From positions 1 through 60,336 of the forward strand of contig JBFLZD010000017.1 in NCBI GenBank assembly GCA_040756435.1: a stretch of 60,336 bases of DNA, written 5' to 3'. The notes below the pieces were generated by a model. The model saw only the letters and a list, made by a program, of their open reading frames with translations, was not told the origin of the DNA and searched no databases. This stretch comes from Spirochaetota bacterium. Lineage in GTDB: Bacteria; Spirochaetota; UBA4802; UB4802. The position numbers and the translations under genes were made by a program. The stretch's first letter is position 1; each line of letters begins with the position of its first letter. Positions 37,075 through 47,635 of this stretch are shown here, in pieces.

Positions 37075-39327
37075 ATGTTAAATTCATTTATGGTTTTTAA
37101 AAGAGGCATACAGTTTGCTTTCAAGAAAAAAAGCCTGAAAGCCTCTTTTATTTATACATTGATAGTTATACTATCCGCTACTGCACTTCTCACATTAAAC
37201 AGAATAGGTGCCACATATAGTTATCAGGCTGGGGATATTGCACGTGAGGATATTCGTGCACCTATGACCATAGAATATCCTGTATCAATAGAAACTGAAA
37301 TTGAAAAAAACCGTATTGCCGAAGCAATGCCTGCCATCTTTGACCTCAATGAATCCATTGTTGAAGATAAGCTTAAAATTAGCAATATGCTGTGTGAGGC
37401 AGTTATTAAAGTTAAAGAGCAAATGTCTGACACCAGTCCTTCAAAGCAGGTGTTGTTACTGAGGACAATGCTGCCTGATTATCTGCAGTATTCAGATAAG
37501 GTGTTAATGGGATTGTTGCAATATGATGAACAGCTTCTGCATCGGGACATGAATAAGATTCTATTACAAGTATATAATAATGGTATTCTGGAGAAGCCAT
37601 ATACCAATCCATTAAAATTACAGTCAAACCATGTTATTGTGAGGGTAGTAGGGAATGCTGCAGAATTAAAAGAAAAACAGATCAATGTTGATGCACTCAT
37701 GGACATGAAAAAAATACAATCGTTAGTGCCGGTCATAAGCAGGGAGGTTCTTAACAAACCATCCAATGACGCGTTATATGCAGTAAATTCTGTTATTATC
37801 AGTTTATTACAGCCAAATCTTTTTTATAATGAGGAAGAAACTAAAAGAAGAATAGCTGAAGCTGTTCAATCTGTAAAACCTGTTACCCGTGTGATAAAGA
37901 AAGGCCAGTCCATAGCCCGTGAAGGTGATACCATAACAGAGGATATGTTGCAAAAGATAAATATTATAAACAAGAATGCCCACTTTTCTGGTTCAAGTTT
38001 TATTATAGGGCTGCTTCTTATCCAGTTGGGATTTTTAGTCATATTTGGCTATTTCCTCATCACCTATTACAGCAACCTGGTTGTTGATAATAAAATGCCC
38101 TTGATAGTGTTTACGCTAGTGATGGCTTTTATTGTTATTGCCTTTTTTGTTGCCCGGTGGCAGGGAAGGGCATTTGAGGGTTTATTCTTCCCGCTTCTTT
38201 TACCTATTCCCCTGGTTACCATGGTACTTGCAATCATGTATAACATGCACATTGCCATGTTGATTGGTGTGTATATTGTGTTCTTTGTTACGGTAAGTAT
38301 GAAGGGTGATTTTACGACATTATTATTGGCTTTTAGTTCTGCATTATCGGGTGTTTTCGTTGTTGGTGATGTTGAACGTCGTTCTGACTTTCTGAGGGGT
38401 GGTGTTACCTTAGGGCTTATTAATCTGGTGATAGTTATTGCAGTTGGTTTGATGCAGGAAATGCAATTTGGTATCATTGCAAATAATGTTGGATTGGCTT
38501 TTATAGCAGGTATCATTAATGCAATAATTGTGTTTGGTGTGTTTCCGGTATATGAAAACATGTTTGGTGTCACAACAAAGTTTAAGTTGCTGGAGCTATC
38601 GGACCTCAATGCACCAATATTTAAAGAGATGCTTATCAAGGCACCTGGTACGTATAATCATTCACTGATGGTGGCAACACTTGCTGAATCTGCATGTAAG
38701 GAGGTTGGTGCCAACGCCTTGCTGGCACGCGTTGGCGGGTATTACCATGATATAGGAAAAATTCAGGACGCAAATTTTTATATTGAAAATAAGGTTACCG
38801 ACCCACGTGCCAAAGATATGTCAGCCCTTGAATATTGCAGGTTAATTATTTCACATGTTGAAAAGGGCGTTGAGCTGGCACGGAAGAATAATCTACCGGA
38901 AATGGTTATTGATTTTATCCGTGAGCATCACGGACAGACAGTGATGACATATTTTTACCATCAGGCACTTGAAGAAGGCAGTACTAACGGTAACAACATA
39001 AAGAAAAGCGATTTCCAGTACCCTGGCCCAAAACCACATACTCGTGAAACAGCCATTGTCATGCTGGCGGATGCAATTGAGGCTGCATCACGTTCAATAC
39101 AGGAGCCAACACTGGAAAAATTAGAAACACTGGTAAAACGAATAATCTATAATCGGCTGAATGAAGGTGACTTAGAAAGGGCCGATATTAACCTGAATGA
39201 ATTAAACAAAATTCAGAATGCATTTGTACAGGTATTACAGGGCATATTCCATTCACGCATTGAATATCCCACAAAGGAAGCAATAAATCGATTGGAGAAA
39301 AAATCATCCAATGGCAATCAAGGTTAA
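37075..39327 (+). CDS. pgpH: PgpH-like 7TM-HD domain phosphodiesterase
   Basis: PgpH-type proteins degrade the second messenger c-di-AMP. The 750-residue protein has one N-terminal membrane helix (about 20-42), an extracytoplasmic domain (about 45-300), a cluster of about seven membrane helices (about 305-485), and a cytoplasmic HD domain with the paired His-Asp in GGYYHDIGKI (about 557-566) and the later REHHGQT. No good ribosome site is seen for the ATG, but the gene follows phoH by 18 bases. It overlaps ybeY by 17 bases. Confidence 0.92.
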   Translation: MLNSFMVFKRGIQFAFKKKSLKASFIYTLIVILSATALLTLNRIGATYSYQAGDIAREDIRAPMTIEYPVSIETEIEKNRIAEAMPAIFDLNESIVEDKLKISNMLCEAVIKVKEQMSDTSPSKQVLLLRTMLPDYLQYSDKVLMGLLQYDEQLLHRDMNKILLQVYNNGILEKPYTNPLKLQSNHVIVRVVGNAAELKEKQINVDALMDMKKIQSLVPVISREVLNKPSNDALYAVNSVIISLLQPNLFYNEEETKRRIAEAVQSVKPVTRVIKKGQSIAREGDTITEDMLQKINIINKNAHFSGSSFIIGLLLIQLGFLVIFGYFLITYYSNLVVDNKMPLIVFTLVMAFIVIAFFVARWQGRAFEGLFFPLLLPIPLVTMVLAIMYNMHIAMLIGVYIVFFVTVSMKGDFTTLLLAFSSALSGVFVVGDVERRSDFLRGGVTLGLINLVIVIAVGLMQEMQFGIIANNVGLAFIAGIINAIIVFGVFPVYENMFGVTTKFKLLELSDLNAPIFKEMLIKAPGTYNHSLMVATLAESACKEVGANALLARVGGYYHDIGKIQDANFYIENKVTDPRAKDMSALEYCRLIISHVEKGVELARKNNLPEMVIDFIREHHGQTVMTYFYHQALEEGSTNGNNIKKSDFQYPGPKPHTRETAIVMLADAIEAASRSIQEPTLEKLETLVKRIIYNRLNEGDLERADINLNELNKIQNAFVQVLQGIFHSRIEYPTKEAINRLEKKSSNGNQG

Positions 39328-39754
39328 TGTTGAACGTGAGCACGTCACAATGCCCCGGGACTTTCCTGCATTTTGTAAAAAAATTATAGCTGCTGTTGTA
39401 AAGAGTCAGGAAGTTGATAATGTCGTTGTTACACTCATTATCACTAATGATGAGGCGATAGCTCATATTAATAAAACCTACCGTAAAAAGAAAGGCCCTA
39501 CTGATGTCATATCCTTTGCCTACCGTGAAGCACCCATGCCACATGTAACCACAAAAGAACATTTAGGCGACATTTTCATTTCGCTGGAGACTGCCCAAAG
39601 GCAGGCTATAGAATATGGAGTGCCCCTGAAAGAAGAATTAAAGAGATTACTGATACATGGAGTGCTGCATCTATTGGGATATGACCATGAAAAGTCATCA
39701 TACAAAAAAAGAAAAATGCAAAAAAAGGAAAAAGAGATTATGCAAACTATCTAA
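39311..39754 (+). CDS. ybeY: endoribonuclease YbeY
   Basis: YbeY is a zinc-dependent RNase involved in 16S rRNA 3'-end maturation. The 147-residue protein carries the zinc motif HGVLHLLGYDH with three His, and TDVISFAY. It ends with a basic tail. The start lies inside the end of pgpH. It fits with RsmA and Obg as ribosome maturation functions in this window. Confidence 0.96.
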   Translation: MAIKVNVEREHVTMPRDFPAFCKKIIAAVVKSQEVDNVVVTLIITNDEAIAHINKTYRKKKGPTDVISFAYREAPMPHVTTKEHLGDIFISLETAQRQAIEYGVPLKEELKRLLIHGVLHLLGYDHEKSSYKKRKMQKKEKEIMQTI

Positions 39755-39893
39755 AGAAGAATCATACCTGGTTCATAATACCCCTTACCCATTACAAGAA
39801 AAACCAGGCAATCTCTTTTGTGAAGTTGAGATTACTACACTTTGACACAGTGCAGTGACCTTTCCAATGCACGGCTTGCATAATGCTTTGTTG

Positions 39894-41636
39894 CTATTTA
39901 ATAATAGATTCAATTGTACTCAATAATTCACTTGCTAACGTTTCATTATACCGGATTACTTCTTCTTCCAGTTGTTTGATGTCTTTTCCCTTTTTATGTG
40001 AGCTAAAATAAAACTTGATTTTGGGTTCGGTACCTGAAGGGCGCATGGTTACCTTTGAGCCATTGTCTAATGTGAACTGCAATACGTCTGATGCAGGCAA
40101 ATCCACTGTTGTTGTGGTGCCGCTCGTTACATCAGTAAGCGTTCTCTGTTTGACGTCAAGAATTGCAGTAACAGCGGTTCCAGCCAATTGTTTTGGTGGA
40201 TTGCTTCGGAAATGTTTCATGATGGATTCTATCTTTTGAATGCCTTCAACTCCTTTAAGTGTAAGCGAGACAAGCTTTTCGTTGTAATAGCCAAACTGAG
40301 CGTATATTTCATATAAAAAGTCTTTCAGCGTTTTATTGTGTGAATGAAGCCAGTGCGCCATTTCGGCAAAGAAGTAGCAGGAACTCACCGCATCCTTGTC
40401 CCGCACAAAATCAAGAGGTAGATACCCATAGCTTTCTTCGCCACCAAAAATAAAAATATGTGAGCCTTCATAATCCTTCATCTTTTTTGCAATCCATTTA
40501 AATCCAGTGAGGACATTTTCAATAGTAACATTGAAATGGTCAGCTATCTCCTGTTGAAGGTCAGTGGTAACTATTGTTTTTACAACAAATCCATTTTTTG
40601 GTAGCTTGTTTAGCTGTTGCAACCGTAACAGCATATAATATAAAAGCATGCTACCTATCTGATTTCCATTAATGAGCATGTACTGCCCGTTGTCATCTTT
40701 GAAAGCTACACCCATGCGATCAGCATCGGGGTCAGTTGCCAGCACTATATCCGCATTTATTTTTTGTGCAAGTTCTATGGCCTGTGTTAGCGCCTCAGGT
40801 TCTTCAGGATTGGGTGATTGGACAGTGGGGAAATTGCCATCAGGGATTGCCTGTTTTTCAACATTATGAACATTAGGGAAACCGGATATTTTCAGTATAT
40901 GCGGCACAATACGGTAACCAGTTCCATGTAGTGGCGTGTAAACAATATGTATGGGCGATAGTTCATCGGATTTGAATCGTACCTGCGAAAGTTTCTGGGC
41001 ATAGATTTCAATGATTTCATCTCCAACTAAGGTTATAATGCCATTAACTATCGCTTTATCAAAATTCATTTTCTTAATTTGTGCGATATCCTGTATTTTT
41101 GAAACTTCATTGATTATTTCTTTGTCCTGTGGTGGGACAACCTGACCGCCGTCCTCCCAGTATACTTTGTATCCATTATATTCGGGTGGGTTGTGGCTGG
41201 CTGTGATAACAATACCTGCTGTAGCATTGTAATGGCGTATTGCAAATGAACAGATTGGTGTGGGCATGATATCCTTGAAAAGATATACTTTAATACCATT
41301 GCCCGCTAATATTGAAGCTGCTTCCTTTGAGAATACATCTGACATCCTGCGTGAATCATACGCTATAACAACGCCTTTTTGAGCATTCCCTTTGTGGACA
41401 ATGTAGTTTGCCAGGCCCTGCGTTGCCATACCAACAGTGTAAATGTTCATTCGGTTGGTGCCTGCACCAATAATCCCACGAAGTCCGCCTGTACCAAACT
41501 CAAGTGTGGTGTAAAAGCGTTCGTACAGTTCTTTTTCATTATTTTGTGCAACAAGTTGTTTGATCTCATGTATAGTGTTGGTGTCAAATGGTGGATTTTG
41601 CCATTGTTCTATTCGTTTTTGAATGGTGATGTCCAT
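39894..41636 (-). CDS. phosphoglucomutase/phosphomannomutase (long type)
   Basis: A 580-residue phosphohexomutase of the long PgcA/PGM2 type, which interconverts hexose 1- and 6-phosphates. Key loops: phosphoserine TASHNPPEYNGYK, metal DPDADRMG, sugar GGEESYG, phosphate RPSGTEPKIKFY. GGEESYG is more typical of glucose or mannose mutases than GlmM, which complements the shorter enzyme at 32778. GGGAGA lies upstream of the ATG. It converges with ybeY across 139 bases without a clear terminator. Confidence 0.9.
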   Translation of the reverse strand: MDITIQKRIEQWQNPPFDTNTIHEIKQLVAQNNEKELYERFYTTLEFGTGGLRGIIGAGTNRMNIYTVGMATQGLANYIVHKGNAQKGVVIAYDSRRMSDVFSKEAASILAGNGIKVYLFKDIMPTPICSFAIRHYNATAGIVITASHNPPEYNGYKVYWEDGGQVVPPQDKEIINEVSKIQDIAQIKKMNFDKAIVNGIITLVGDEIIEIYAQKLSQVRFKSDELSPIHIVYTPLHGTGYRIVPHILKISGFPNVHNVEKQAIPDGNFPTVQSPNPEEPEALTQAIELAQKINADIVLATDPDADRMGVAFKDDNGQYMLINGNQIGSMLLYYMLLRLQQLNKLPKNGFVVKTIVTTDLQQEIADHFNVTIENVLTGFKWIAKKMKDYEGSHIFIFGGEESYGYLPLDFVRDKDAVSSCYFFAEMAHWLHSHNKTLKDFLYEIYAQFGYYNEKLVSLTLKGVEGIQKIESIMKHFRSNPPKQLAGTAVTAILDVKQRTLTDVTSGTTTTVDLPASDVLQFTLDNGSKVTMRPSGTEPKIKFYFSSHKKGKDIKQLEEEVIRYNETLASELLSTIESIIK

Positions 41637-41881
41637 AGTAACTATCTCCCAATCTTATGTGGTATTTTTTAACAAATTATAAACTATTATACCTGCAAAT
41701 GCAACACCGTAATAATTGATTAATAAAGAGGTTATACATTCTTTATAGTACAATAGTGTTGTTTAAATGTATAATGACAATCATTATTTTATGCTTGCAA
41801 TTCTTTTATTACTTTTTACAATGATGAAAGCGTATTTTTGATGTGCCCATAAATAAAATAATTACTTTGAGAGGAAAACGT

Positions 41882-42352
41882 ATGGACATTGAAACTACTA
41901 CCTGTATTTCACTATACCACCTTGGTGTAGTACGTCACTATGCAGAAGAACATGGCATGTCAATGCGTACATTTCTTTCAGCACTGGTGAGTTTTGCTGC
42001 ACAATGCAAAAATATTGACGTAGGTTATTTTAAACAGGTAAAATACAGGCCTAAGGGTAGTGAATGGAAGAGATTGCATTTAGTACTGTATAATGATGAA
42101 TATGAGTTTTTCCTTGATGTAAAAAAGCTCTGGAAGATGTCGCTGGCTTTGGTTATTGCGTATTGTTTGGATAATGTATTATATGATTTTTTACAATTTT
42201 TAACAAAAGCAGAAGAAGACGAAGATTACTATGCCGATAACTATCGTTATAGAGGCTATGCATTTGAAATTGGTGAGGAAGAAAATATATTTTATTATAA
42301 ATTATATTGGGGACCACACCCCGAAATAGTAAAAGAAGCACTGAAAGCATGA
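41882..42352 (+). CDS. putative tandem ribbon-helix-helix protein, paralogue 1
   Basis: I do not recognise the family. The 156-residue protein contains two stretches that both look like a ribbon-helix-helix: ETTTCISL strand, helix, MSMRTFLSALVSFAAQ helix (about 3-42), then WKRLHLVLY strand, helix, MSLALVIAYCLDNV helix (about 61-100). A conserved C-terminus (DNYRYRGYAF, YWGPHPEIVKEA) follows. It is about 55-60% identical to the protein at 53640. Single-chain DNA binding is inference. The ATG at 41882 has GAGAGG upstream, shared by both paralogues. Confidence 0.7.
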   Translation: MDIETTTCISLYHLGVVRHYAEEHGMSMRTFLSALVSFAAQCKNIDVGYFKQVKYRPKGSEWKRLHLVLYNDEYEFFLDVKKLWKMSLALVIAYCLDNVLYDFLQFLTKAEEDEDYYADNYRYRGYAFEIGEEENIFYYKLYWGPHPEIVKEALKA

Positions 42353-42450
42353 CATATAAAATATATTGAAAGAATCCACACATCATGTATAATGGGTAAA
42401 TCATCGGTTATCTAAAAATACCTTTATTTTATTATTATAACTCCTGCGGC

Positions 42451-43866
42451 ATGAATAACATTATACAAAAAGTTTATACATTTATACAGAATAATAACCT
42501 TATTGTGCATGGTGATAGAGTACTGGTATCAGTTTCTGCTGGCAAGGATTCAATGGCACTATTACATATACTCTACGTGATACGTGAGCAACTTGGGTGC
42601 ACCATTGCTATCTATCATCTTGATCATAAGATGCGGGGTGAGGAATCATTTGGCGATCTTCTTTTTGTTATGAATCAGGCTTCACGGTATGGAATCCCTG
42701 CTTTTATTGAACGGTTTGATTTTGTGCAACATAAAGAACCTGGAAAAAGTTTTGAGCAGCAAGCACGAGAACACCGCTATACACGATTACACTTTATAGC
42801 ACAACACTACGGTTATACTAAAATTGCAACTGCGCATACAAAAAATGATCAGGTTGAAACCCTGATTATGCGCATGGTACAGGGGACTGGATTGCAGGGT
42901 TTAGGAGCAATAGCGCTGGCATATGGAACCATCATACGTCCTTTGCTGGTGTTGTCACAGGATGAAGTGTATTCATATCTACAATATAATGACCTGTCTT
43001 ATCGGCATGACAATACCAATGATGATACTACATATCTAAGAAATTATATACGCCACAGTGTAATCCCGGTCATTCAAAAACGGTTTCCACAATTTGATGA
43101 AGCACTGCTTACTCTTCAGAAACAAGCACAAGATGCAATCAGGAGCATCATTGACCTGATGCATTCGCTTTATCCAGGATTTATTCAAGAGCAGCCCGGA
43201 TTAATACAGGTGCAGGAAAATGCCATTGCACACAGTGAATATATATATAAATTTTACTGTGCATATATTATCAGTAACTATCTCAAAAAATATGTTAATT
43301 CAGATATTCTTGATGCGCTGTATTGTGCGCATTACTCAAAGAAAAAGAATGTTACCCTTTTTGAAGGAAAAGGAATCTACATATACAGGCGCTATCGCAA
43401 TGGCACCTCGTTTCTGCTTTTTTCTTCAAAGTCTTTATGTATGGGCGATAGTAACTATGAATATAAACTTCCGGTGGGCAAAACGGTTACTGTTACACAA
43501 GCTGGTATTACCGTTGGATGCGCTGTTGCTGAATCAATTGATGTGCAACCACCTGAAAGCAGCACGCTGGTATTGCGCTATACTGGATGTGACCATATTG
43601 TTATCAGAAACAAACGAACAGGCGATGTCATTGCCCGTAAAACGGGAAGACGGACACTGAAACGCTTATATATTGATTATAAGCTTACTCCGGAACAAAA
43701 AAATATGGTACCACTGATTGTTATTAATAATCAGATAGCAGCTGTATTGTTTGATGTTGCAGGTGCTTTAAAAGCTGAAATTTCACCTCCTTTTTTGCCG
43801 GAAAAAGGTCAAAAAATGCTTGTTATTCGTTACTGGCATAGCAATACTGTGTCAAATACAGCGTGA
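42451..43866 (+). CDS. tilS: tRNA(Ile)-lysidine synthase TilS
   Basis: TilS attaches lysine to C34 of tRNA-Ile(CAU), making it read AUA. The 471-residue protein has the PP-loop ATP motif (SAGKDSM, a variant of the usual SGGxDS), HLDHKMRGEES and TAHTKNDQVET, plus the C-terminal TilS domains. It is followed by ftsH, the common tilS-ftsH order. No obvious ribosome site precedes the ATG. Confidence 0.92.
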   Translation: MNNIIQKVYTFIQNNNLIVHGDRVLVSVSAGKDSMALLHILYVIREQLGCTIAIYHLDHKMRGEESFGDLLFVMNQASRYGIPAFIERFDFVQHKEPGKSFEQQAREHRYTRLHFIAQHYGYTKIATAHTKNDQVETLIMRMVQGTGLQGLGAIALAYGTIIRPLLVLSQDEVYSYLQYNDLSYRHDNTNDDTTYLRNYIRHSVIPVIQKRFPQFDEALLTLQKQAQDAIRSIIDLMHSLYPGFIQEQPGLIQVQENAIAHSEYIYKFYCAYIISNYLKKYVNSDILDALYCAHYSKKKNVTLFEGKGIYIYRRYRNGTSFLLFSSKSLCMGDSNYEYKLPVGKTVTVTQAGITVGCAVAESIDVQPPESSTLVLRYTGCDHIVIRNKRTGDVIARKTGRRTLKRLYIDYKLTPEQKNMVPLIVINNQIAAVLFDVAGALKAEISPPFLPEKGQKMLVIRYWHSNTVSNTA

Positions 43867-44020
43867 TTAAAATAAAATGACTTTTATCCGGCTCATTTAT
43901 TAAAATTGGATAGGGTACAATAAATTTATTTGAGTATTTCTGTATTTGTAGTATCTTGTAAGTAAAGACTATACTATATGTATGACTTCTTGATCAAAAC
44001 AGCTAACCACGGGAGATTCT

Positions 44021-45943
44021 ATGAATAAAGCTGCTAAACAGGTTGCTCTGCTTTTGCTTATAGCGCTTCTTGCTATAGCCATATTCAGAATGAATGATAT
44101 TAATACTCAGAAAGTTGAGCAGCTGCAATATAGTGATTTCATAAAGAAAGTTTATGAAAATAAAGTTAAATCAGTTACGATAGTTAATGGCAAAAAAATT
44201 GAAGGTACCTTTACCAAAGGTGATAAAGTCTATCTTTTTGAAACAGTTATACCGTATCAGGATCCGGATTTAATAAAAACACTTATTAATAATCGGGTTG
44301 AAATTAAAGGTGAAGAAGTTGATGATAATCTTTTCTGGAAAGGTGTACTCAATTTTCTGCCATGGCTTCTTTTCTTTGGGTTTATCTGGTTTTTTATGAT
44401 ACGCCAGATACAGTCCACCGGAAACAAGGCAATGAGTTTTGGCAAAGTGCGAGCAAAACTACAGCCGGAAACAAAAAATAAAGTAACATTTGCTGATGTG
44501 GCAGGTGTTGATGAAGCTAAAGTGGAACTTCAGGAAATCATTGAATTTTTAAAAGACCCAAAGAAATTCATTACCATTGGAGCAAAGATACCTAAAGGTG
44601 TTCTTCTGGTAGGGCCTCCTGGTACAGGTAAAACATTACTTGCACGAGCTGTTGCTGGTGAAGCTGGTGTACCATTTTTTTCTATCAGCGGTTCTGATTT
44701 TGTTGAAATGTTTGTTGGGGTAGGTGCATCGCGAGTACGTGACCTGTTTGATCAGGGAAAACGTAATGCTCCCTGTATCATATTTATTGATGAAATAGAT
44801 GCTGTGGGAAGGCTTCGCGGTGCTGGACTTGGTGGCGGGCATGATGAACGTGAACAAACGTTGAATCAGCTTCTTGTTGAGATGGATGGATTTGAAACCA
44901 ATGAAGGTGTTATTATTGTTGCTGCTACCAACAGGCCTGATGTACTGGACCCTGCGTTGCTCAGGCCCGGTCGTTTTGACCGCCAGGTTGTTGTTGACAT
45001 ACCTGATATCAAGGGAAGAGAAAAGATATTAGCCGTTCATACCCGTAAAATTCCTTTGGCAAAAGATGTGGATTTAAAGGTAATTGCTCGTGGAACTCCC
45101 GGATTTACCGGTGCAGATCTGGCAAACCTTGTTAATGAGGCTGCACTCCTGGCTGCACGGCGTAATAAAAAGCGCGTGAGCATGCTTGAGATGGAAGACG
45201 CCAAGGACAAAGTATTGATGGGTCCTGAAAGAAAGTCGGTCCTCATTTCTGCCGAAGAAAAGAAGGTTATTGCCTATCATGAGGCAGGTCATGCATTGCT
45301 GGGTATACTTACCGGAGCTGACCCTGTGCACAAAGTAACGGTGATTCCTCGTGGAAGGGCGTTAGGCTTAACCATGCATTTGCCCAAAGAAGAACGCCAT
45401 TTGCATAACAGGGAATACTGGCTCAATCAGATCACTATTTTATTTGGTGGCCATGTTGCTGAAAAGATAAAGTTTGGACAGGTTACCACGGGTTCAAGTA
45501 ATGATATTGAACGTGCTACTGATATTGCTCGTCGTATGGTGTGTGAATGGGGAATGAGTGAAATATTGGGCCCGTTAGCATTTGGTAAAAAAACCGAACA
45601 GATATTTCTGGCACGCGAAATAGCTCAACACAGAGATTACAGTGAAGAAACAGCACAGCTTATTGATAAAGAAGTTCATGATATCGTCACCAGCTGCAGG
45701 GACAGGGCTATAAAGCTTATAGAAGAAAACAGCGACAAATTTGAGTTGATTGCTACAAACCTCATAGAACGTGAAACACTGAATGCTCAGGAAATTGAGC
45801 TTTTGATGAAAGGTGAACCATTGCCGCCTATTCATAATGGTGAAAATCCACAACAGCCTGACGAAGAACCCAAGTTAGAAAAAATAAAAAAGAAAGCATC
45901 ACAAAAACCTTTGCTGGATGATAAAGAAGTGATTCCAACATAA
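44021..45943 (+). CDS. ftsH: ATP-dependent zinc metalloprotease FtsH
   Basis: FtsH degrades membrane and regulatory proteins. The 640-residue protein has two N-terminal membrane helices (about 7-25 and 107-127) bracketing a periplasmic domain, an AAA domain with Walker A GPPGTGKT (about 198-205) and Walker [12 protein letters not shown], and zinc motif HEAGH (about 420-424). CGGGAGA lies upstream of the ATG. Confidence 0.97.
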   Translation: MNKAAKQVALLLLIALLAIAIFRMNDINTQKVEQLQYSDFIKKVYENKVKSVTIVNGKKIEGTFTKGDKVYLFETVIPYQDPDLIKTLINNRVEIKGEEVDDNLFWKGVLNFLPWLLFFGFIWFFMIRQIQSTGNKAMSFGKVRAKLQPETKNKVTFADVAGVDEAKVELQEIIEFLKDPKKFITIGAKIPKGVLLVGPPGTGKTLLARAVAGEAGVPFFSISGSDFVEMFVGVGASRVRDLFDQGKRNAPCIIFIDEIDAVGRLRGAGLGGGHDEREQTLNQLLVEMDGFETNEGVIIVAATNRPDVLDPALLRPGRFDRQVVVDIPDIKGREKILAVHTRKIPLAKDVDLKVIARGTPGFTGADLANLVNEAALLAARRNKKRVSMLEMEDAKDKVLMGPERKSVLISAEEKKVIAYHEAGHALLGILTGADPVHKVTVIPRGRALGLTMHLPKEERHLHNREYWLNQITILFGGHVAEKIKFGQVTTGSSNDIERATDIARRMVCEWGMSEILGPLAFGKKTEQIFLAREIAQHRDYSEETAQLIDKEVHDIVTSCRDRAIKLIEENSDKFELIATNLIERETLNAQEIELLMKGEPLPPIHNGENPQQPDEEPKLEKIKKKASQKPLLDDKEVIPT

Positions 45944-45959
45944 AGAGTTTGGGGTTTGT

Positions 45960-47621
45960 ATGATAGATGATGAACTGGACAGGTTATTACAGGATATCGA
46001 TAGTGAAAAGGATCATACAGTTCAGAAAGCACATATAAAGCAATTTACGGAACACATACTTGATAGTGAACTCTATGAAACATCACATGATATACCATTG
46101 CCTGATAAAAAAAATATATCAGAAGTGGTTAAGTTTTTTAAGCGTGGACTTTCAAACGGAATACACAGGCACATTGAACTGGCAAAGCTTTTACGATCAC
46201 GGTTGGATATAACTGAGGTTCCTGAACAGGTTGTTCCTGTAATAAAGAAATCTTCGTACTCAATATTTAAAATTGTTGAAGATGTTGAAATTCTTACAGA
46301 TAAATTTTTAAATGAAATAAATGAAGCAAATTTAAGAAGAAAAGCAACCAAAGATTTCCCCCTTTATTTCCCTGATGATTATCCTGACGACAACCGACTT
46401 GACTTTATTGTACTTAAAGAAATGTACCTGTTATTGCGTTCATTTAATAGTATTGTTAAAAAGGATTGGACAGAGCTTGAAAAACAATCAGCAGTGTTTA
46501 ACTTTGCTGATGGTGGTAAACAGCTGTCATCAGTACTTAATGATATTATTGTTGAAGGAAACAGCCTGTGTAAAGCAACAGATATGTTACTGGAATTAAT
46601 TGCTAATCATTTAGGATTGCTTTCCCATCATTATAATTTGTCTGATGTAGATATACGTTCCAAATTGCAATTTAATGAATATAAATCGTATACGGTGCAA
46701 GGTCTGATAAATGAACTGGATACCTCAGAATCTGCAACACATCAATCAGAAGCTTTTAAGCAGGATGTACACCAATCTTCACCGTTAACTTCCTCTACTG
46801 GTTTGGAAGAAGCTTTAGATTCCAATCAATACAATAACCATGAACAATATGGAAGACCTATAAATAAATCCCAAACCCAGGACATTACCCAACACAGTAC
46901 AATTCCATTTACGGTTAAAGGTACAAAGCCATGGAATACTCGTGAACCATATATGCTACCAGTTGATGAAAATGTAATGAACATTGAAAAGGAAGATCTG
47001 GAATATATGGTCTATTATACAAAATCACAGCTGACCGATGACCAGATTAAGTCAGAATTACGGAGGGCTTTATTAAAGTTATCTATCGATAAAGAAAAAT
47101 ATGATATTGTTGAAGATTTTATTGAGTTTATCAAAAAAAAAATTGTATCTATATTGCATGAAAGTGTTGAATATTTTGATATTCCTGAAAATGACCAATG
47201 GCTGTTTTATTATCATTTAGGGCCACACACTATATTCCGTTTGCTTTTAGCTGATATTCAATTGACAGGCGAGGGGTACTGTTTCAGTTCACGGGATGGC
47301 AAAAAAATCAAGAAGCTAGTTCCCTATGAATTTTTAAAGGCAATTGTTTTAGAATGGTTTGAGAATAATGTCAATAACCGTGATTTACCATTTGACAGCG
47401 TTAATGCTCTTGATTTGATTCGCAGGCAGGTTTCAAAAAAATATTTTTCTGAGATAGATGAGTTTGTTGCAAAGATTGATGCATATCTTGGAACATTGAA
47501 TCCAGAAACATTAAAAAAGTTAGATCGCAAATCATTCATAAAACAAAAAGCCTTACAGGTTTATAATCAGAAACAAGTATTAATTTTCAATCGCTTTGTT
47601 GATAGAACAATATTTAAGTAG
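45960..47621 (+). CDS. large hypothetical protein
   Basis: I do not recognise the family. The 553-residue product is acidic, mostly helical, with no signal peptide or membrane segment. A low-complexity, Gln/Asn/Ser-rich linker at about 255-330 separates an N-terminal half from a C-terminal half of about 220 residues. It starts 17 bases after ftsH with GGGG upstream, and the SEC-C gene follows 15 bases later, so ftsH and these two probably form one transcript. Confidence 0.75.
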   Translation: MIDDELDRLLQDIDSEKDHTVQKAHIKQFTEHILDSELYETSHDIPLPDKKNISEVVKFFKRGLSNGIHRHIELAKLLRSRLDITEVPEQVVPVIKKSSYSIFKIVEDVEILTDKFLNEINEANLRRKATKDFPLYFPDDYPDDNRLDFIVLKEMYLLLRSFNSIVKKDWTELEKQSAVFNFADGGKQLSSVLNDIIVEGNSLCKATDMLLELIANHLGLLSHHYNLSDVDIRSKLQFNEYKSYTVQGLINELDTSESATHQSEAFKQDVHQSSPLTSSTGLEEALDSNQYNNHEQYGRPINKSQTQDITQHSTIPFTVKGTKPWNTREPYMLPVDENVMNIEKEDLEYMVYYTKSQLTDDQIKSELRRALLKLSIDKEKYDIVEDFIEFIKKKIVSILHESVEYFDIPENDQWLFYYHLGPHTIFRLLLADIQLTGEGYCFSSRDGKKIKKLVPYEFLKAIVLEWFENNVNNRDLPFDSVNALDLIRRQVSKKYFSEIDEFVAKIDAYLGTLNPETLKKLDRKSFIKQKALQVYNQKQVLIFNRFVDRTIFK

Positions 47622-47635
47622 GATAAAGGATTACT

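Noticed and set aside
38067-38639. A 190-codon frame antisense to pgpH
   Set aside because: It mirrors the membrane-helix region of pgpH and has no start signals of its own.
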